NCBI GenBank assembly: GCA_002434335.1
Contig: DJJW01000070.1
Span: forward strand, 25,590-35,300
Reading direction: 5' to 3'
DNA length: 9,711 bases
DNA from: Lachnoclostridium sp. UBA6558
GTDB lineage: Bacteria > Bacillota > Clostridia > Lachnospirales > Lachnospiraceae
Shown: one piece after another, positions 6,191-9,711 of the stretch
Position numbering within the stretch: position 1 is the stretch's first letter
How the letters are laid out: every line of letters begins with the position of its first letter
Made by a program: the position numbers and the translations under genes
The notes under the pieces: model-generated
Told to the model about the DNA's origin: nothing
Databases searched by the model: none
Seen by the model: the letters and a program-made list of their open reading frames with translations, nothing else

Positions 6191-7117
6191 ATGAAAATCA
6201 GAAATAAAGTTCTGGCAGTTCTTTTAACCGTTGCCATGGTAGGCGTTCTTGGAGGATGCGGAAGTTCCAATAGTAATACATCCGGTAACGCAGCAGAACC
6301 TACTCAGGCAGCAACAGACACACCGGCAGCAACAGAAGCGCCTACAGATGCAGCAACAGAAACTCCTGCAGAAGGCATATCAGGAACAGTAACCATAACA
6401 GGTTCTACATCAGTTGAAAAAATCTTAAACGATATGATCGATGAGTTCACAGCTTTAAATCCTGATGTAACCATTAACTATACAGGAACAGGTTCTTCCG
6501 CTGGTATCGCTGATACAGCATCCGGTGCAAATGATATCGGTGCATCTTCCAGAAATTTAAAAGAGGAAGAAAAATCAGCTGACATTAAAGAAGTAACTTT
6601 TGCTTATGACGGTATTGCAGTAGCAGTTAACCCTGCAAATCCTTTAACAGATATCAGCACAGAAGATCTTGCTAAGATTTTCTCCGGACAGGTAACTAAC
6701 TGGAGCCAGATCGGCGGAAACGATGCAGACATCGTAGTTGTATCCAGAGAAGGTGCTTCCGGTACAAGAAGTGCATTTGAAGAGTTAGTGAAATTAGAAG
6801 ATGCCGGCGGCCTTACTGAAAGTGCTACAGTTGTAGAAGGTAACGGTAACGTTCAGACTGCAGTTGCAGGAAATGAAAATGCAATTGGATATGTATCCTT
6901 CTCTTATATTGATGCTACCGTTAAAGCACTTACTGTAAACGGTGTTGAGGGTACTCCTGAACATTCAAAATCCGGTGAGTATGTATTATCCAGACCTTTC
7001 CTTTTCGTATACAAAGAGGCTTCAGCTTCCGCTGCTACAAAGGCATTCATTGAATTCTCTCTTAGCGAAGACGGACAGACATTTGTTGAAAAACACGGAG
7101 GAATAAAGGTAGACTAA
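6191..7117 (+). CDS. pstS: Phosphate ABC transporter substrate-binding lipoprotein PstS
   Basis: Captures inorganic phosphate outside the membrane and delivers it to PstC/PstA; 308 residues. The N-terminus is a lipoprotein signal: basic MKIRNK, hydrophobic 7-20, and a lipobox LGGC with Cys23 as the lipidated residue. Residues 24-62 are a low-complexity Ser/Asn then Thr/Ala/Pro/Glu tether. The binding domain follows, with phosphate-contact motifs of the family: TGSTSVEKI at 70-78, GTGSSAGI at 99-106, GASSRNL at 117-123, YDGIAVAVNP at 139-148 and REGASGTRSAF at 186-196. The start has an excellent AAGGAGG site (6175-6181) 9 nt upstream. Its stop codon overlaps the pstC start by one base (TAATG), giving translational coupling. 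It is the first gene of the pst operon, behind a PhoP-box-like control region. Confidence 0.97.
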   Translation: MKIRNKVLAVLLTVAMVGVLGGCGSSNSNTSGNAAEPTQAATDTPAATEAPTDAATETPAEGISGTVTITGSTSVEKILNDMIDEFTALNPDVTINYTGTGSSAGIADTASGANDIGASSRNLKEEEKSADIKEVTFAYDGIAVAVNPANPLTDISTEDLAKIFSGQVTNWSQIGGNDADIVVVSREGASGTRSAFEELVKLEDAGGLTESATVVEGNGNVQTAVAGNENAIGYVSFSYIDATVKALTVNGVEGTPEHSKSGEYVLSRPFLFVYKEASASAATKAFIEFSLSEDGQTFVEKHGGIKVD

Positions 7118-8037
7118 TGATGAAAAATGTAAGTAATGATAAAAAGACAGGTAAGGCAATAGAATACAGAGAAGCACTGTTTAAAACAATTTTCTTGCTA
7201 AGTGCTCTGGTCAGTGTCTTAAGTGTAATTGCAATTATCGTCTTTGTATTCGCAAAAGGTCTTAAACCCTTTTTCGGAAATGATGCTTACAGCTTTCTCG
7301 ATTTTATAACCGGTATGAAGTGGGATCCAAACAATAATGTTTTCGGAGTTTTCTACATGATAGTAGGATCCCTCCTTGCAACCCTGGGCGCTATAGTGCT
7401 CGGGGTTCCAATCGGTTTATTGACAGCTGTATTTATTGCCGAAATAGCCCCTAAAAGAATAGTAGCAATATTAAAGCCGGGAATAGAATTATTAGCCGGC
7501 ATTCCGTCCGTTATTTACGGCGCTTTCGGTCTTGGTGTTATCGTCCCCCTGATTAATAAGATATCGCCCACCGGCCAGGGCCAGTCCTTACTGGCAGTTA
7601 TATGTGTACTTACCATTATGGTACTTCCAACTATTATTTCCTTAAGCGAGAGCAGCTTAAGAGCAGTACCAAGATCTTATAAAGAAGCTTCCTATGGACT
7701 GGGTGCCTCTAAAATACAGACCATCTTCAAAGCTATTGTTCCGGCTGCACGATCCGGTATCCTTACCGCTACTGTACTTGGTATCGGAAGGGCAATCGGT
7801 GAGACCATGGCGGTTATGATGATTGCAGGTAATAATATCGGTGGGCTACCTACCAGTATTTTTTCAAAGATCAGACCACTAACTACCAACATCGCCATGG
7901 AAATGGGCTATGCCTCCGGAAGGCATCAGGATATGCTTTTTGCTACCGGTGTAATACTGTTTACCTTCATTATGGCGATTAACTTTACATTGATCCGCAT
8001 AACGAAAAAGCTTGGGAATGAAGGCCCTTTAAGATAA
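7117..8037 (+). CDS. pstC: Phosphate ABC transporter permease PstC
   Basis: One of the two membrane subunits that form the phosphate channel; 306 residues, usual for the family. It has a cytoplasmic N-terminus of about 22 residues, a first helix at about 23-46, an external loop with the KGLKPFFGN...GMKWDP segment, and then the five-helix binding-protein-dependent transport domain from about residue 76 (GVFYMIVGSLLATLGAIVLGVP). The EAA loop that contacts PstB is clear at 190-213 (EASYGLGASK...IVPAARSG), followed by the GRAIGETMAV motif typical of PstC. Two ATG codons stand in tandem at 7117 and 7120; an AAAGG site (7105-7109) lies 7 nt before the first. A stronger GGAGG at 7097-7101 is too far away, so expression probably depends partly on coupling with pstS. 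Confidence 0.97.
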   Translation: MMKNVSNDKKTGKAIEYREALFKTIFLLSALVSVLSVIAIIVFVFAKGLKPFFGNDAYSFLDFITGMKWDPNNNVFGVFYMIVGSLLATLGAIVLGVPIGLLTAVFIAEIAPKRIVAILKPGIELLAGIPSVIYGAFGLGVIVPLINKISPTGQGQSLLAVICVLTIMVLPTIISLSESSLRAVPRSYKEASYGLGASKIQTIFKAIVPAARSGILTATVLGIGRAIGETMAVMMIAGNNIGGLPTSIFSKIRPLTTNIAMEMGYASGRHQDMLFATGVILFTFIMAINFTLIRITKKLGNEGPLR

Positions 8038-8055
8038 ATCCATAGGAGCAGCAGC

Positions 8056-9213
8056 ATGAATAATAAGAATTATAAAAATAGAAAAATGCAGGACGGTATT
8101 TTAAGAGGATTAATATATCTCGCAGCAGCCGTAACCGTAAGTATTTTATTCATAATTGTCGGATTCATAGTTTACAAAGGCGCACCCGGAATTAACTTCA
8201 ATTTCCTGACCAGAAGCTGGGATGATAAGACTACCTTTGTAAATGTTGCCTTTCAGGCAGATAAAGCAGACACAGGCAAGGCAGGCTATATCCCTTCTCT
8301 CGGCATTACAGTGAAGGAAGGCGAGAAGAATCTGGTGATTGTAAATATTGATAAAAATTCGCCGGTTAAAGATGCCTTAAACCTGAAGAATTCACCTTAC
8401 AGTCTGAAAAAGACGGATGAGATAACCAAGATTGGATCCGATAATACCGAGGACTTATCCTTTGCCGATGCCGTACAGCTGCTAAAAGACGGTGAAGGAA
8501 CGCTTCGTCTTAAAGTGGTAAGACCAGGCGGCGGTATTATACCCATGTTAGTATCCACGATTTACATTATTCTTCTTTCCCTGGTAATCTCCGGGCCAAT
8601 CGGTATCGGTGCTGCTATTTATCTGAATGAATATGCAAAACCCGGAAGGATCCTAAACAGCATACGTTTTGCCATTCAGAATCTGGCGGGTATACCCTCC
8701 ATTATATACGGTCTTTTTGGTATGCTTTTATTCGTACAGGTATTAAAAATGCAATATTCCATTCTTGCGGGATCCCTGACCTTAAGTATATTATTGCTTC
8801 CTACTATAATCTCAACTACGGAAGAAGCCTTAAAAGAAATCCCCAGATCCTACCGGGAAGGCTCTTACGGACTTGGAGCTACCAAGCTTCAGACCATTGC
8901 CAGAATCATTTTACCTGGTGCACTGCCTGGTATTCTGGTTGCTGTAATATTAAGTATCGGTAGAATTGTAGGAGAATCTGCAGCTCTTATCTTTACGGCA
9001 GGAACAATCGCACAGATACCGGAAGGATTGGTAGGCGGAAAAGCCTCTGCAGCTACCTTGACAACCAAAATGTACTGGTTGATCAAAGAATCCGGTGATT
9101 TGTCGGCAGCAAGTTCCATAGCAGTAATATTATTGATCCTGATAGTTCTTTTAAATATCGCATCTAAGATGATTACGAGGGTATTCCTTAAAAAGACGGG
9201 GAGCAGCAGATAA
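8056..9213 (+). CDS. pstA: Phosphate ABC transporter permease PstA with an inserted PDZ-like domain
   Basis: Second channel subunit. At 385 residues it is about 90 longer than ordinary PstA (usually near 280-300). Helix 1 is at about 17-40. The external segment KGAPGINFNFLTRSW is normal, but residues about 56-157 are an insertion. Within it, 78-158 read like a PDZ domain: GYIPSLGI, a strand LVIVNIDKNSPVKDA, KKTDEITKIG, a helix SFADAVQLLKD, then GTLRLKVVRPGG. The usual PstA sequence resumes at GGIIPMLVSTIY, with IGAAIYLNEYA, GIPSIIYGLFG, the EAA loop at 268-292 (EGSYGLGATK...ILPGALPG) and GRIVGESAALIFTAGT. The frame is continuous and both junctions are clean, so this is a domain insertion, not an assembly artefact. 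The start is supported by TAGGAG (8043-8048) 7 nt upstream; 18 nt separate it from pstC. The PDZ assignment is from pattern only. Confidence 0.95.
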   Translation: MNNKNYKNRKMQDGILRGLIYLAAAVTVSILFIIVGFIVYKGAPGINFNFLTRSWDDKTTFVNVAFQADKADTGKAGYIPSLGITVKEGEKNLVIVNIDKNSPVKDALNLKNSPYSLKKTDEITKIGSDNTEDLSFADAVQLLKDGEGTLRLKVVRPGGGIIPMLVSTIYIILLSLVISGPIGIGAAIYLNEYAKPGRILNSIRFAIQNLAGIPSIIYGLFGMLLFVQVLKMQYSILAGSLTLSILLLPTIISTTEEALKEIPRSYREGSYGLGATKLQTIARIILPGALPGILVAVILSIGRIVGESAALIFTAGTIAQIPEGLVGGKASAATLTTKMYWLIKESGDLSAASSIAVILLILIVLLNIASKMITRVFLKKTGSSR

Positions 9214-9232
9214 CTGATTAATGTATGAAAAC

Positions 9233-9248
9233 AGGAGGATATGCATTG
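9233..9248 (+). promoter_or_regulatory. Ribosome binding site that selects a TTG start for pstB
   Basis: AGGAGG (9233-9238) lies 7 nt before an in-frame TTG (9246-9248). The only nearby ATG, at 9241, is 2 nt from the site, is in another frame, and reaches a stop after one codon (ATG CAT TGA, whose TGA overlaps the TTG). The next in-frame candidate, GTG at 9258, is 19 nt away. TTG is therefore the best start. Confidence 0.8.
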
Positions 9249-9711
9249 AACGATAAAGTGAAATTTACAATAAGGGACCTGGATTTATTTTATGGTAATT
9301 TTCAGGCCCTTAAGAAAATAAACATGGATATAGAAAAAGGAAAGATTACTGCTTTTATAGGGCCTTCAGGCTGCGGTAAATCTACCTTTTTAAAAACCCT
9401 TAATCGCATGAATGATTTGGTGGAGGGTGTAAAGATTACAGGGGAAATCACACTTGACGGTGTGGATATCTATAAAGATTTCGATGCCATTATGTTAAGA
9501 TCCAGGGTTGGTATGGTATTTCAGCAGCCAAATCCCTTCCCAATGAGTATTTATGATAATGTTGCATATGGTCCCAGGATACACGGTGTTAAGAAGAAGA
9601 GTGTATTAGATGAAATCGTAGAAAAACTCCTGCGCCAGGCGGCAATCTGGGATGAGGTAAAGGATAAGCTCAAGAAAAGTGCTCTTGCAGTCTCCGGCGG
9701 ACAGCAGCAGC
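9246..9711 (+). CDS. pstB: Phosphate ABC transporter ATP-binding protein PstB, 3' end cut by window
   Basis: Cytoplasmic ATPase that powers phosphate import through PstC/PstA. The first 155 codons are present; family proteins are about 250 residues, so roughly 95 are missing with Walker B and the H-loop. Seen: the N-terminal strand with DLDLFYGNFQALK (the usual PstB opening), Walker A GPSGCGKST at 39-47, NRMNDL at 53-58, the Q-loop segment VFQQPNPFP at 91-99, SIYDNVAYGPRIHG at 101-114, and the ABC signature at 149-155 just before the edge. The signature reads VSGGQQQ, where PstB normally has LSGGQQQR; Val for Leu is conservative and should not abolish activity. The gene begins with TTG 32 nt after pstA, behind an AGGAGG site. 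It was found by translating this frame directly. phoU is the usual next gene but is outside the window. Confidence 0.95.
   Translation, partial: MNDKVKFTIRDLDLFYGNFQALKKINMDIEKGKITAFIGPSGCGKSTFLKTLNRMNDLVEGVKITGEITLDGVDIYKDFDAIMLRSRVGMVFQQPNPFPMSIYDNVAYGPRIHGVKKKSVLDEIVEKLLRQAAIWDEVKDKLKKSALAVSGGQQQ

Noticed and set aside
9241..9249. ATG at 9241 as the start of pstB
   Set aside because: It is out of frame with the PstB domain and meets TGA after one codon.

Overview
The window reads as chromosomal DNA of a low-GC, Gram-positive anaerobe of the Clostridia, most likely Lachnospiraceae (Clostridium cluster XIVa, in the neighbourhood of Lachnoclostridium/Anaerocolumna). This is inferred from AT-rich intergenic DNA, strong AGGAGG ribosome binding sites, a lipoprotein-type PstS, Firmicutes-style promoters and terminators, and a two-helix small protein that resembles a family I associate with Lachnospiraceae. 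No mobile element, CRISPR array, tRNA or rRNA was seen.

Layout: (1) 1-1427, the 3' part of groEL (about 68 N-terminal codons lie off the left edge), closed by an intrinsic terminator. (2) 1740-2237, a small two-helix membrane protein with its own promoter and a distal terminator at 2354-2402. (3) 2403-2699, gene-free DNA with a few weak hairpins, leading into a near-consensus promoter. (4) 2786-4237, guaB (IMP dehydrogenase). (5) 4260-4949 and 5100-5579 on the minus strand, a membrane-anchored zinc amidase and a dCMP deaminase. guaB and the amidase converge on one long hairpin that can terminate in both directions and that also encodes the last residues of the amidase. (6) 5580-6190, a divergent intergenic region holding the deaminase promoter, a 23-bp-arm palindrome of unknown nature, and TTTACA-type repeats with 11-bp phasing that look like a PhoP box. 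(7) 6191 to the right edge, the high-affinity phosphate uptake operon pstS-pstC-pstA-pstB, with pstB cut by the window end.

The pst genes form one tight transcription unit. The PstS lipoprotein captures phosphate outside the membrane, PstC and PstA form the channel, and PstB hydrolyses ATP. The PhoP-box-like repeats suggest induction under phosphate starvation. The remaining genes are housekeeping: protein folding, guanine nucleotide synthesis, dUMP supply and cell-wall turnover.

The most unusual observation is in PstA. It is about 385 residues long and carries what looks like a complete PDZ-type domain (residues about 78-158) between its first and second membrane helices, on the face where PstS should dock. 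Next in interest are the palindrome at 5817-5867 and the terminator/coding overlap at 4249-4288.
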